Position numbers and translations under genes: made by a program | Assembly: GCA_963681505.1 (NCBI GenBank) | Contig: OY811981.1 | Span: forward strand, 2,052,990-2,116,989 | Direction: 5' to 3' | DNA from: Eunapius fragilis | Taxonomy: Eukaryota > Porifera > Demospongiae > Spongillida > Spongillidae | DNA length: 64,000 nucleotides | Notes under the pieces: generated by a model | What the model saw: only the letters and a program-made list of their open reading frames with translations | Database searches by the model: none | What the model was told of the DNA's origin: nothing | In this document: positions 24,081 through 46,335 of the stretch, in pieces | Layout: every line of letters begins with the position of its first letter | How positions within the stretch are numbered: the stretch's first letter is position 1

Positions 24081-26235
24081 ACTGTGGATGGAAGATTGGA
24101 CTGGACTCAACACACCAACCATCAGTTATGATTGGACTGGACTCAGGGCATATCAACCATTGGGAAGAAGATTAGACTGGAATGCATGCATGCCCATAGC
24201 CACTACTTGCGTATGTGCACCACTATAAGGGTGGGAAATTCAGTAGCAGTTTTCACAAGAGGTTGTTAGATAAGATAACTTGGGGGGGCTGGGTTACAGC
24301 TCCATAGGCAGGGTTACAGTTACATAGGCTGGGTTACAGTTACATAGGCTGGGTTACAGCTCCATAGGCTGGGTTACAGCTCCATAGGTTGGGTTACAGC
24401 TCCATAGGCTGGGTTACAGCTCCATAGGTTGGGTTACAGCTCCATAGGCTGGGTTACAGTTACATAGGCTGGGTTACAGTTACATAGGCTGGGTTACAGC
24501 TCCATAGGCTGGGTTACAGCTCCATAGGTTGGGTTACAGCTCCATAGGCTGGGTTACAGCTCCATAGGTTGGGTTACAGCTCCATAGGCTGGGTTACAGC
24601 TCCATAGGCTGGGTTACAGCTCCATAGGCTGGGTTACAGCTCCATAGGCTGGGTTACAGTTACATAGGCTGGGTTACAGTTACATAGGCTGGGTTATAGC
24701 TCCATAGGCTGGGTTACAGGTTAGCATGTAAAATATTGTCTAATACTATAATTTCCATCGTACGTACGTACGTCCGTACGTACGAACGTACGTCCGTACG
24801 TACGTACGTACGTACGTACGTCCGCGTAACTCATTTATATACTCGGCCTAGCGCCTATTGGTTGCTAGGTATGTACGCGTACCTAGCTACCAATAGGAAC
24901 GACCACCTCCCACACAAAAGGCGGTCGCAATGACAGCTGGTTTCCACTTCACATTTAATATCTAAATTTTTTCAATATTTTTTGAATTCAAAGTGGGGGG
25001 GAGGGGGGGGAGGGGGGGGAACTGCATACGCTATTGTGGTTCACTCTCAAGTCTCATCGTACAGGCCGAGAACATGTAGTTACTACCTGAAATTGCGCGG
25101 GCATGTTATAGAGGTTAAGTTGCGTAGTAACCGTATGTTAGAACAGGTGATAGATTATATATGCAACATTTGGTAAAACAGCCGGTAAAAAATAGAGGAG
25201 CTAGGAGGTAGACCAACTGTTCATCTGGCAAATGAATAGCGAGACGAATAACAGCGAGACGAATAATCAACCCGTGATTTTTCACGGGGACACGCTAGTT
25301 GATTATAATAAGCGTTGAAGATGATGATCAAATGAAGTCAAATCTGTATCATAACTGCAGAAATAATTTGAAAACAATTTGAGAAGACGCATTAAGCTAA
25401 ACGTGTTCTCTTCTGGTACAATTGTTTTTCTGTCACTTAATTTCTCATTATAAACATATTGTGTGAGCTAGATACAGACCAGCTGTGAGCATACTGGCAA
25501 ACATAAAAACACAAGCACAAACAAGTCAATTAATTGATGCTCAATCCTAATATTATTAACTACATGATTTTGTGATGCAAGAAATATGATGTGGAATGGA
25601 GACAGATGGCATGGAACAAACAGGTGGTAATGGTTATGTTTAGACATGACTTGAAGGTTGGTGGAAGGTGACAGGAATGCACACGTTTTGCTGTGGACTG
25701 GTGTGATGGTAATGACATTACGTTGGCAGCATGTGACGTACACAGTGAAGCTGTTGTTGTGGGTTACGACACAAAAATTAAAAAAAAACTCAACTTTTAC
25801 CTCCTTAGGTTTACTGACATCAGCATAACTGACTCCAAGCTTTTCGCCGATGGCATTAACTTTGGCCTGAAGGATGCCCAGCTGTGCAAGCATCTTGTCT
25901 TGCCTCTCCTCAATGTAGGTAAGGGAAGACATCACACTCTGCCGTAACGTGAATAGAGAGCAAAGAAAGGGAAAAAAAAGAAAAAAAAAAAAAACAAGTG
26001 GTGCAGAGGTCACGTGATATAACAAAACACCAGATACAACAGACACACGACACACAACACAACACTTCACACGTGATGTGAGCTGCCACCACTGTTATTA
26101 GCTCACCTCTTGCGATGCGGGGGATACGCTGGGGAGCTCGTGCAACGCCTTTACTGGGTACATACAGTCCGGCAGCTTTATTTTCTTGATTTCGAAGTAC
26201 GGACGCACTCTATACATTGCTGGTCGCTCAGACAT
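18716..26235 (-). CDS. AIMP2: AIMP2, scaffold of the multi-tRNA-synthetase complex
   Basis: Four exons recognised: 26107-26235, 25801-25938, 20297-20527 and 18716-19115. Exon 1 encodes MSERPAMYRVRPY..LPDCMYP, matching the conserved N-terminus that binds lysyl-tRNA synthetase. Exon 2 encodes a leucine-zipper-like heptad helix (EERQDKMLAQLGILQAKVNAIGEKL). Exon 3 encodes the thioredoxin-like segment (DVVVTCSPSCPPYALLTLSRLVE, then LTLIWKS). Exon 4 encodes the GST-C-like domain (ITNILRYLCRQF, LVDSWLDTF, NSQLGFSPFLVGEKLSLADIV, NILLWLKRCQQLPVF). Total is near 300 residues versus 320 in human. Frame corrections of one base are needed in exon 3 near 20336-20345 and in exon 4 at the G run 19076-19080 and near 19005-19013. 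The 5.3 kb intron between exons 2 and 3 is packed with minisatellites. A further small exon between 2 and 3 is possible. Confidence 0.88.
19371..19426. repeat. (GT)n microsatellite in AIMP2 intron 3
   Basis: Pure GT run in the intron between the last two AIMP2 exons. Confidence 0.95.
20552..20578. repeat. G homopolymer
   Basis: Run of 27 G, 25 bases upstream of AIMP2 exon 3 on the gene's minus strand, where it forms a poly-C stretch before the acceptor. Confidence 0.9.
20709..20750. repeat. (CA)n microsatellite in AIMP2 intron 2
   Basis: CA run with one CATA interruption. Confidence 0.95.
21301..21560. repeat. GC-rich minisatellite with C run
   Basis: About seven copies of a TGGTCCCATAGCCAGGCCCC unit of roughly 34-45 bases, one carrying a C run of about 31 bases (21324-21354). 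On the opposite strand it is G-rich and open in several frames by chance. Confidence 0.9.
21720..22810. repeat. 29-bp minisatellite, about 38 copies
   Basis: Tandem array of a 29-base unit (ATCACCACAGTGAGGATACC plus CTCATGAGC or CACATGTGC). Two main variants are interspersed, which suggests higher-order duplication. It lies in AIMP2 intron 2. Confidence 0.95.
22905..23060. repeat. minisatellite, AGAAGCAACCAG..GGTTAACAA units
   Basis: About six imperfect copies of a 24-40 base unit containing GGTTAACAAGTAGA or GGTTAACAATTAGA. Confidence 0.85.
24038..24078. repeat. 41-base C homopolymer
   Basis: Uninterrupted C run of about 41 bases, the longest homopolymer in the window; its length may be misassembled. 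Confidence 0.9.
24290..24722. repeat. 20-bp minisatellite, about 21 copies
   Basis: Unit GCTGGGTTACAGCTCCATAG with TTACATAG and GTTGGG variants, followed after 40 bases by a GTAC tetranucleotide repeat (24760-24823). Confidence 0.95.
24760..24823. repeat. (GTAC)n microsatellite
   Basis: Self-complementary GTAC tetranucleotide repeat with GTCC and GAAC variants; able to fold on itself. Confidence 0.9.
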
Positions 26236-27067
26236 CCTTGTGGCCGGTGACTTGGATAAAGCTTTTATTGTTTAGCGTATATTTGGAGTAACGGTATCGC
26301 GCAAACCTTGCATGCACATGTAATCGTAAAAATGCTAAAACCGCAAGATTGTAACAACTACGTGAATTTATAATTAAATGAGCCATGGGTTGGGTACATG
26401 TACGTACTTACAACATGCGGTTTATGACAGACGCGGGGAAATCTTGATTATTTTTGGGGAATAATTCCCTCCTAGTGGTTTGTATGATTATTCTTGCAGT
26501 ATTTCCTATTTAAAACTCAGTACGTATTTGCGGAGTTTTATACAGGCTCGTATTGTCGGACAACTCCGCAAACATGCTGCGCCAGGTGCCCTTTGTTTTT
26601 CTATGCAATTCCTGGTCGATCGCACTACTTATATCACTGTATTGGTTTTCGGTGTATAATTGTTTCTTATAACATTCGCTTTTGCATCATTTATTAAGCA
26701 TAGGCTATAGTGTACACGTATATCGGAACTGTACCTTGAATGCTGAGGCACATCGTTAAACTATAATGAGCTGGCTTTTAAAGGTTACAATACGACAATT
26801 GTATATGCCTGCTGATTCTTTACTATTCCAATTTCATCTATAATGATTGGAGTATTATTAAACATGTTTAGCTTAGAAAAAATCTATAGGAGGGAATTAT
26901 GAATATTATATAGTCCCCAATATTTCCCCGCGTCTGTCGTAAACCGCGTGTTAAATATAAATATCCTCGGTATTACTTACATGCACTTGAATCCGTGCAG
27001 CTGCAGTGCACGTGACCTCAAAGGTAATTAACGCTAATAGTATTATTTTAAAACACGCGTAGGAACA
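26236..27067. promoter_or_regulatory. divergent promoter region AIMP2 / PRPSAP
   Basis: 832 bases between two divergent start codons. About 535 bases of it are an inverted-repeat element (26415-26949); the gene-proximal 180 and 118 bases remain as candidate core promoters. Confidence 0.55.
26415..26949. mobile_element. MITE-like element in divergent promoter
   Basis: Imperfect terminal inverted repeats of about 60 bases: the left end reads GCGGTTTATGACAGACGCGG and the right end is its near complement. Both then share GGAAAT..TTGGGGA and AATTCCCTCCTA. No coding capacity seen, so probably a non-autonomous DNA element. Confidence 0.7.
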
Positions 27068-27661
27068 ATGGTCTCGCCCTTTCCGCGGGGCTTAGTGGTA
27101 TTGTCGGGCAGTTCTCACCCTGCCTTGGCAGAGCTGATAGCCAGGTAAGAGGATGAAAGCACCCTGAAAACTGCAGCATTAGAACATCTTAAAAAAAAAA
27201 AAAAAAAATGAAAGAAAAAAAAAGCTGTTACAATAAGCACACTGTTTTCTCCACGTAGGAGAGTTGGAGTTCCTTTATGTAAAGTCAATCTTGGAAAGGA
27301 CGAAAGCAATGGTCAGTAACACCTTGCATTGCATGGTTGCAAAAGGGAGGAACGAGAAACAGCGTTCTGCCGGAAGCTAAAGGTAAAAAACCTTCCCTCC
27401 GTAGAGACACACGTGGACATTGAAGATTCCGTTCGAGGAAAAGACGTGTTCATTGTACAAACGGGTTCCTGGTTAGTTGGGCATTACCAGGTACACACCA
27501 TCTTGCGTATATCCAATAAAATGTCCGTTCGCCCCCCGCAGGTCTACAAACGATGCTATTATGGAGCTCCTTATTATGTGTTACGCTTGTAAGACTGCCT
27601 CAGCGCGGCAGGTTATAGGTAGGTGGAGGTACTGTGTGTAACTGTGTTGGTAGGTAGGTGT

Positions 27662-27719
<58 letters not shown>

Positions 27720-29417
27720 GCACACACACGTGGCCGCACTCAAATACTCACTGACCTTCCATTTCTATACAACACCTTTGTACTACCAATACCTTGGGGT
27801 CATTAGTTACAACTTGATGGTACATTACGGCATACAACAGTTGAATGATGCATTGTGTCAGCGTCATTGTTATGTGATGCTGGCTGGCTAATAATTAATG
27901 TGATGTTTGGGTCAAGTCACGTCATCTTTTGGCATGACAGTGCCCAATCTTGTTCATAACTAACCACCTTGTATTATAAAGATGTGTTGAAGTGCAAAGT
28001 TTGGACTTGGTAACATTAAACTACAGCTTGGTGTTATGTAAACCAGGGGCATTCTATTTATAAAGTTCTTAATAAACGAGATATGGTACAAACAGGCCAA
28101 TTTATTAAATGTCATTGTGTGCTTGTGTATTATTAATTGTTATTAATAATGGTCATTACAAACTAACCATTAATGTGTGCAACTTCAATTAGGTTTTTCC
28201 TTTAATGTCTAATCTACCTTCGTCCTATATATATATCATTTTTCACAAGTATAATGTGTGTAGATCTTGCATAGTTACTTTGAACGTTGAAAACATTTTA
28301 TCAGTAGTGGATTTATCTAAAAATCTAAAATTTATGGCATACAATGATCCAGGTATTGTGTTGTCCTACATTTTGGACAACGTCTGTCCTAATGTATAAG
28401 ACAGCACGTGGGTAGATTAGACATTGAACCTCAAATATTTTATGTAGGCACCATCCTTGGATCTCTTTGGACCTATATCTCCACAACCTACAGAGGTCCC
28501 TGGCTAACTATTGCTTTTTACTGATCACTCATAGTTCAAGGATGGTGCCTATATAAAATATTTGAGGTTCTTTTTTTTTTTTTAAGGTAGTTTTTTTTAA
28601 ATTAAAGTTGCATACATTAATGTTTGTAATGACCATTATTAATAACAATTAATAATACACACACCAAACAAGCACACAATGACACTTTATAAATTGGCAT
28701 GCTATATCTCGTTTATTAAGAACTTTATAAATATAATGCCCCCTGGTTTACATAACGCAGCCATAAATGGCAAAATGTCACCAAGCTGTAGTTCAAATGT
28801 GGTTAATGTTACAGGGTCCAAACTTTGCACTTCAAAATACAAGGTGGTTAGTTATGAATAAGACTTGACAATGTCATACTAAATGATTCAGGCAAGCCCA
28901 TCCTAGCTAATTGGCGCTGACGCAGCGTCACTATGTAAACCCTTCTTTGGGGTAAATGGCTGAGATAATGGCTCCTGTTTGCCTGCACCTCTAATTATTG
29001 AGCCTTAGCTCCAAAAGGGGGGGGGGGGGGGGGGGTCACTTACTTCCTACTGAAACAAATATGGTTTCTGTTAATTTGGAGTGTCACTCATTCCTCCCGA
29101 TCTCCTCCCCTCTCCCGATCTCCTCCCCTCTCCCGATCTCCTCCCCTCTCCCGATCTCCTCCCCCTCTCCCGATCTCCTCCCCTCTCCCGATCTCCTCCC
29201 CCTCTCCACAACCATCTCACTTCCTTTCCAGGGGTCATACCCTATCTTCCCTATTGTAAGCACAGCAAGATGAGGTTACGAGGATGCATCACTGCTAAGC
29301 TTTTGGCTTCCATGCTTGTCAAGGCTGGTAAGAGAGAGAGAGAGAATGAGAGATTAAGTTATGCAGTATGTTCAAATATCTGTGCACAGGGGTATGTGTT
29401 GTGTTGGGTCTGCTTTT

Positions 29418-29505
<88 letters not shown>

Positions 29506-29520
29506 AGGGAGGGAGGGAGG

Positions 29521-29556
<36 letters not shown>

Positions 29557-32347
29557 AAGATCAAGATCAAGATCAAGTTGAATTGAGCAGTACTGTAAAG
29601 ATTTGTGCACAGGGACATTTGTTGTGTTGAACATCAAACAAGGAGTGCTTTTCTAGTTCCATTGTTGTGCAGCTTATAGTCATTGCATATATTAGGAAGG
29701 ACAGGTAGATGCATTTATAGCCAATGTTTATTGACAGTGATCAGGGAAACATTTTGCCACTATCAGCTAGAAGCCTTCTGTGTACACACACACACACACA
29801 CCTTCATGCAGGAATGACACATTTGATCACTGTGGACCTATACCACAAAGAGATACAAGGATTCTTTGACTTCCCAGTGGACAATGTTAGGGGTTCCCCC
29901 TTCCTTATCCGCTACATCATGGACAATGTAAGCAGCTGCCTGATAAGGCCACTCACCCCTCCTGCTCACATACACCTCACCTCTCATGCCTACCACTTAC
30001 ACCTCACCTCTCATACACACCCCTCCTGTTTACTTACCTCCACCTCACCTCTCATACCCACCCCTCCTGCTCACTTACACCTCTACCTCATACCTTCTGC
30101 TCCTCCACATCCCATGTCTGGTTCAGGTGAAAGATTATCGCAATGGAGTGGTCGTGGCTCGATATCCAGGTGTAACCAGAAGGTTGGAATGCAGAAGCAT
30201 GTAAATGACTTATCAATTTATCTATTAATGTGTGTGTGTGTGTGTGTATGTGTGTGTGTGTGTGTGTGTATGTGTGTGTGTGTATGTGTGTGTATGTGTG
30301 TGTGTGTGTAGTGCCAGTTCGTATGCTGAGCGTCTTCGCCTAGGTCTGGCTGTGATCCACGGAGAACCCAAGAACATGTTGGAGTCTGACGAACTGGAGG
30401 AGGATGGTCGCAGCTCCCCACCACCACCAGAGGAAACCGCACCAAGGACAGGTTATGGTTAAGTAGCATTGTCTCTACCATTGTTACTCTTTCCACTTTC
30501 GTTGGGGGGCTGCTCTCTCCTTGTTTGGAAAACAGAGAAGTCTTTAAGCAAAGCATTCGTTGTCCCAATTGGTAATTGGTGTTAGTGCGTGTGTGTGTGT
30601 GTGTGCGTGTGTGTTAGTGTGTGTGTGTGTGTGTGTGTGCATGTTAGTGTGTGTGTGTGTGTGTGCGTGCGTCTGTTTTAAAACTTGTTTACCTTTACAT
30701 AACAGATTCTATTATGTTCAAACAGAAGCCCCCGCTGAATGTTGTTGGTGATGTCCATGGAAGAATCACCTTCCTGGTAGTAAGCTCAAGACATCACAGC
30801 ACCGTGTGTTTTTGCTCGCAGCATCCGTCACAAATTTATTAACCCTTTTGAGATCGCTGTTAAGAAAGTGAACTAAGCAGACCTAATACTGTAAACTTGC
30901 AATTACAAACCACGGCTTCTAATTGGGACTACAATCATGAATTCCTCCCACAAAAAGCCTAGCACCAACGTAAAGGCATACCCTGACCTCACCAGATTAT
31001 TTTGATTTGCAATCCTCGTTGGTCCAAGGTGTGTGCAACCTTCGACCATTGTTTTGGCGATGCTGATATTTTTATGGTGATTGTCCAAACCTTCCATGCA
31101 AAATTTTGTAGTCCTGATTATATGCTATGACTTCTAATTGAGCTCTGTTTTGATTGTACAGATCCCCTGTATTATGTCATCAGCTGACCTGTATCATGTC
31201 ACCATATCAGTATCATGTCACCATATCAGTGTCATGTCATCAGCTGACCACTACTACTTCCACACACACACACATCAGCACATATAGTTACATTCACAAA
31301 GAGGTTGCTAGTTTTCATAGCGAAGTCATATCATGGTTCTCTGTGTGTAATCATGAAATCACTAGATGGGATTGATAGCATTGCAAAGAAAGTAACAAAT
31401 GTCTTGTGAATGTAATTATTTTGTGCTGATATGATGTGTGACCCACTACTGTAATCAGCTGACCCACTACTGTAATCAGCTGACCCACTACTGTAATCAG
31501 CTGACCCACTACTGTAATCAGCTGACCCACTACTGTAATCAGCTGACCCTGCTCAACTTTGTGTGTGTTTTTTACAGGATGACTTAATAGATGACATAGA
31601 CAAGCTGGTGGCAGCTGCTGTGTGCCTCAAGGAACAAGGGTCCTACAAAGTATATGTGCTGGCAACGCATGGACTTCTAGCACCAGACAGTGCAGTGGTG
31701 GAAAAGTTAAACGAGTCACCAATTGATGAGGTGAGTGTGAATGTGGTTGTGATTGTGTGTGCTTCTTTTGTTGTATTTATATGTGCAATAGTAATGATTC
31801 AAATGAGTGAACATTTGCGGGATTGTAAGCTCTCAGTGTATACAATTTTGTCTTGTCTCAATCATTTAAAGGCCTTTAAGTACCATAATGAATCCTCATG
31901 TAAGCCCCCCCCACCACCCCTGCCCTCATCAGGGGGAAAAAAATGGTTTGTCTCTTTTAAACATGTATATCCACAATCATGAACGTTTCCGCATATCTCT
32001 TTTTTTGCTTTTAACAGCTACGGAGATACACTCAAGTAAATACAAGGTTTTGATTTTTTCCGATGGGGGCAGAGCTTATGTGCAATATTTTTTTATAGGA
32101 CTCATTACCAAGACCCCTTTGTTGAAGTGTGCACTTTGTGATGATGTCTGGCCTCAATATATTACCATCAGTGTTCCCCTCATTCTTCCAGCTCTTGGTC
32201 ACTAATACAATGGCTCAAACATTATCCTGTCCTAAAATAAAAGTCATCGACATCAGCCTAATACTGGCGGAGGCTGTGAGGAGAATATACCATGGAGAAT
32301 CAATGTCACAGCTGTTCACAGATGCTCCTTTCCTATTGGAGGACTAA
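27068..32347 (+). CDS. PRPSAP: PRPP synthetase-associated protein
   Basis: Eleven exons, all in phase, give 354 residues: 27068-27144, 27259-27311, 27405-27471, 27542-27618, 29232-29327, 29812-29927, 30127-30182, 30312-30451, 30706-30779, 31578-31730, 32192-32347. The family regulates and assembles with phosphoribosyl-pyrophosphate synthetase, which makes PRPP for nucleotide synthesis. Visible blocks: [120 protein letters not shown]. It is the associated protein rather than the enzyme because the PRPP loop reads DDLIDDID and a family-specific insert ending DGRSSPPPP follows VIHGE. The histidine essential in the enzyme (DLH) is tyrosine here (DLYHK). It resembles PRPSAP2 slightly more than PRPSAP1. 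Confidence 0.95.
27660..27729. repeat. (CA)n microsatellite in PRPSAP intron 4
   Basis: CA run ending in CG/CA-interrupted sequence, 40 bases after PRPSAP exon 4. Confidence 0.95.
27932..28884. mobile_element. foldback element, about 950 bp, in PRPSAP intron 4
   Basis: Long imperfect inverted repeat: the left arm (27932-28195) and right arm (28600-28884) share AAGTGCAAAGTTTGG, AAAGTTCTTAATAAACGAGATAT and ATTATTAATTGTTATTAATA, all in opposite orientation. A second inverted repeat (CAAATATTTTAT..GGCACCATCCTTG) lies inside at about 28428-28570. No coding sequence; probably a non-autonomous foldback transposon. Confidence 0.75.
29017..29035. repeat. G homopolymer
   Basis: Run of 19 G in PRPSAP intron 4, followed within 70 bases by a CTCCTCCCCTCTCCCGAT minisatellite (29096-29200). 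Confidence 0.9.
29421..29556. repeat. (GA)n microsatellite
   Basis: GA run with a (GGGA)n interruption, followed by four ATCAAG hexamers, in the intron after PRPSAP exon 5. Confidence 0.95.
30228..30310. repeat. (GT)n microsatellite at an acceptor
   Basis: GT run that extends up to the AG acceptor of PRPSAP exon 8 at 30310-30311, so this intron lacks a normal pyrimidine tract. Confidence 0.9.
31448..31549. repeat. 21-bp minisatellite, 5 copies
   Basis: Unit GTAATCAGCTGACCCACTACT in the intron before PRPSAP exon 10. Confidence 0.95.
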
Positions 32348-32729
32348 GATACTTTTCCTTCCTCTTGTTTCTTGACCAGTCATAAATCATAAGTTAGCCA
32401 TGCCTCTTATATTCACATTGTTTTTATTGATTTAGTTTTTTGATGGGGGGGGGGGGGAGGGGGGGAGAACGGTGTCAACCATCCATAGAGTTTATACCTA
32501 TTAATGCGTCTCCTAGTGATGATTGATTACAGCATGCAAGTCACCTCTTTAGACAACTTGGTACACAGTGCACTTGTCACATGTAACACTCACACATGGC
32601 GCAGACATGGGTAACAACGAACCAAGTGACACAGGACTGCACAGACAGGAATATAATAAAAACACCGGGGGAAGCATGTGACTCCCAGTGTGGAATAATT
32701 TAAAAGTTTGCGGTAACTTCTGGTGGTGG
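32348..32729. other. convergent intergenic region
   Basis: Separates the stop codons of PRPSAP and the Rho exchange factor. Contains a G-rich stretch (32443-32466) and, on the minus strand, an AATAAA-like signal near 32422. No exon seen. Confidence 0.6.
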
Positions 32730-42676
<9,947 letters not shown>

Positions 42677-43131
42677 AGCCTTCTGAGTTCGATTTTGCTG
42701 CGTTTGCAAGTGCTCAGATCTTGCATGCGGACTTCATTCCTTCGATTCATGCGAACACCGTGCCACGCATAGTATACTAACTTCGTACACGTCACGTCCT
42801 CCCCGCTAACACCCGCGTTCGATACTCCTATACTTTAAACTGTCGGTAATAAAGCTGTATCGTTTCGCATGCGTATCGTTGCTCACAATAATTTGCCAGC
42901 TTTTACTAACCTTTCAAAATAACATTTGCTAATCGAAAGACCCTTAACTGTCTCTATATAATAATATGTTGCTATCATGCATCCCATGGTGGAAGTTTGT
43001 TTACTTTCGGTAAGTGCTACAGTTATTGCAAAGTACGATGGTTTAAAAAAAAAACCCTAAACATTTTGATACAATGCTTATCAAAAGGGCTTTTTATTTA
43101 TTCATTTACTTTTGAAGAGGAGGGATAGCAA

Positions 43132-43133
<2 letters not shown>

Positions 43134-43196
<63 letters not shown>
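43134..43196. repeat. (GT)n microsatellite
   Basis: Pure GT run continuing into TG-rich degenerate sequence up to about 43400. Confidence 0.95.
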
Positions 43197-43199
<3 letters not shown>

Positions 43200-43645
43200 T
43201 GGTGTGGGTTGTGTGCAAGTGTGTATTTGCACGTGTGTATGTGCACGTGTATGTGTGGTGTGGGTATGTGCACATGTTTGTGTGCATGTGTGTGTGCACA
43301 TGTGTGTGCATGTGTGTGTGCATGTGTGTGTGCATGTGTGTGTGGTGTGGGGTGTGTGTGGTGTGGGGTGTGTGCATGTGTTGTGTGGTATGATGTTTTG
43401 TGTTGTGTGCCGGAATATATATGGGAGAGACCTATACTCTTCAAGACCAAAGACAGTTGTGTTTGCAGAACCGTATGGAAGGTTAAATCTCCACCTGATC
43501 AGGACTAACACAGTGACCCTCATGCTTAGAATGGTTTCAGAACGTTTTACTTTTTTTTTATCCGCGTATAGGTCTTGGGCTACAAATACAGCCCCCAGCC
43601 CTGTTCATTGCACATTTAGAATCATGTTTTCTTCATGTGTGTAGC

Positions 43646-44430
43646 AAGGGTAGATGTGCCTACAGTCACTTCCATGGGTAGATGTGCCTACAGTCACTTC
43701 CATGGGTAGATGTGCTTGCAGTCACTTCCATGGGTAGATGTGCCTACAGTCACTCCCATGGGTAGATGTGCCTACAGTCACTCCCATGGGTAGATGTGCC
43801 TACAGTCACTTCCATGGGTAGATGTGCCTACAGTCACTTCCATGGGTAGATGTGCCTGCAGTCACTTCCATGGGTAGATGTGCCTACAGTCACTTCCATG
43901 GGTAGATGTGCCTGCAGTCACTTCCATGGGTAGATGTGCCTACAGTCACTCCCATGGGTAGATGTGCCTACAGTCACTTCCATGGGTAGATGTGCCTATA
44001 GTCACTTCCATGGGTAGATGTGCCTATAGTCACTTCCATGGGTAGATGTGCCTACAGTCACTTCCATGGGTAGATGTGCCTACAGTCACTCCCATGGGTA
44101 GATGTGCCTACAGTCACTCCCATGGGTAGATGTGCCTACAGTCACTCCCATGGGTAGATGTGCCTATAGTCACTCCCATGGGTAGATGTGCCTACAGTCA
44201 CTTCCATGGGTAGATGTGCCTATAGTCACTTCCATGGGTAGATGTGCCTATAGTCACTTCCATGGGTAGATGTGCCTATAGTCACTTCCATGGGTAGATG
44301 TGCCTACAGTCACTTCCATGGGTAGATGTGCCTACAGTCACTTCCATGGGTAGATGTGCCTACAGTCACTCCCATGGGTAGATGTGCCTACAGTCACTTC
44401 CATGGGTAGATGTGCCTACAGTCACTCCCA
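43646..44430. repeat. 28-bp minisatellite, about 28 copies
   Basis: Unit GGGTAGATGTGCCTACAGTC plus ACTTCCAT, with C/T variants; highly homogeneous. Confidence 0.97.
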
Positions 44431-46329
44431 GGATTTCCAACAGGATGTGCAAGTTTTAGCAGTGAGGTCAGAGGCACTGGCTTGCCCATCGCAGTGATGC
44501 CAGTTATAAATTAATATGTCTGCTGAGCAAGTGTGGGTGTGGTCTGGAGATCCCAGCTTCTACTTTCACATGGAGATGAGCTCAATTGTGACATTCCATC
44601 AGCACAAAGCTTTTTGAAACATGCAAATATAATCACCTCTGAATTTACAAGTGACAACGGGGTCACAGCGGGTCAATAACAGAGCACATTGGGAACCCAT
44701 TATTTAGTGGGGATTTGTAACAGGCCAGTGTTATCATTAACTTCCAGTTATGTCTTCAGTGAACTTGGGCCTAACCAAGATTCTTTACAGAGATGCAGGA
44801 AATGGGCTGCCCCATCACTTTTACACCAGTAAGAATGATGCACTTGCACTGTGTGCATACTTTCCCTTTTGGATTACTATGGGATACAGAATTATGTTAT
44901 TAGTGTACTTTTAAAAAAAAAAAGCAAAACGTGTAGGTTTCTGGAGCATTGCCCCAGACCCTCCCCCTTGCCTTGGCGGCTCTCAGCCCCAGATCCTCCC
45001 CCTTGCCTTAGCGGCCCTCTCACACCTACCCCAGGGTACCCTCAAAGTTTGCCATGCCCCCCACCTCCCTAATTTCTACTCCAAAGCTTTAGAAAGTAAT
45101 GGAAATGATGGGGGGGGGGGAAATGCTAAAAAGAAGGCCAGGCTGTTTTTATAGGAAAGGAATGACCAGCCAGGTCATCTGTTAATTCTCCCCCTCTGTA
45201 CACCAGTTTGTATAACAGCTCTGATCCCAAGTTTGTCAGTATGGATTCCTCCAAGAGGTCCAAGATAGCAAGGTAACCACAAGAGTTGAAGCCTACAGGT
45301 TTACTACCAGATATTACATTGCTCCACCTGAACAGTGTTTATTGGTAACTAGGTTACCCATGGCCGGATTGGATGCTACGACCGTATGTATTACCTCTGC
45401 ATGTACCATCCTGAAGTGTTTTAATTTTAGTATGAATTAATCACTTGATGAAACAAAATATTATTTTCAGTATACAGACCTTATTCACGTGTCATGTGAC
45501 CACTCCGTAATCAACCATATACAAGTAGGGGACTTACAGCATCTGCAACGTGACGTCAAATTATAATAAGCGGAAATATCATTTGGGGTTGCGGGAGCGA
45601 AAAGTGACTTAGCGCATATTATAAAAAATTTCCAGGAAGTAACTTCAAAGTTGACACGTGCAATTAAAATGTACGCGTAATTAAAATTTCAGGCCACTGT
45701 AACTCCATGATGGACAGACTTAGTCTGACTAATTTCCAGTGCATAAGAAAGAAGTTGTAGAGGACATCGGTGTCTCTTAGAAAACGAAATAAATTGAAAA
45801 CAAATTACGAAACAACTTCAAATTGCTTTTGCTACCGCATATGACAGTGTGGAACACAGAAAAAAGATGCCGAAAGTTGTTGTGATGCCTCAAATCCTAT
45901 AGAAACCGATTACAATGAAAAAAAAAAAAAGCTACCAAATGAACCTTTATGCTAGAGATGAGGATTTTCACAGGAAACGTCCAGACCGCTTTAAAAATAA
46001 ATAAAAATAAAAACATCCTGGATTGAATGTCTAACGTGGGAATAGCATCCTGGAATTTTTTGTAGCTTAGCTATAATACACGATCGTCATATTGGTGCAC
46101 AGCTTTTACACTAATATCCGAGATCACACGTGAAGAAATTTATGTAACCGAATAATTTGGCTGCATCTCCCGTTCAAAATATTATTATTACATGTATAAC
46201 GTATATAAACTATACAGGAGGGAAGAGAAGAGGTGGAGCCTACTGATTCAATTGGCGGGGGCCTGTTGCCTTTTTACCTGCAGCCACCACTTAGTATTTA
46301 AATATCATTTCATCCAAAAGGAAGTACGC

Positions 46330-46335
46330 TATAAA
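46330..46335 (+). promoter_or_regulatory. possible TATA box of the His/Pro-rich gene
   Basis: TATAAA 175 bases upstream of the ATG at 46510. It is the only TATA-type motif near the gene; weak evidence on its own. Confidence 0.3.
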
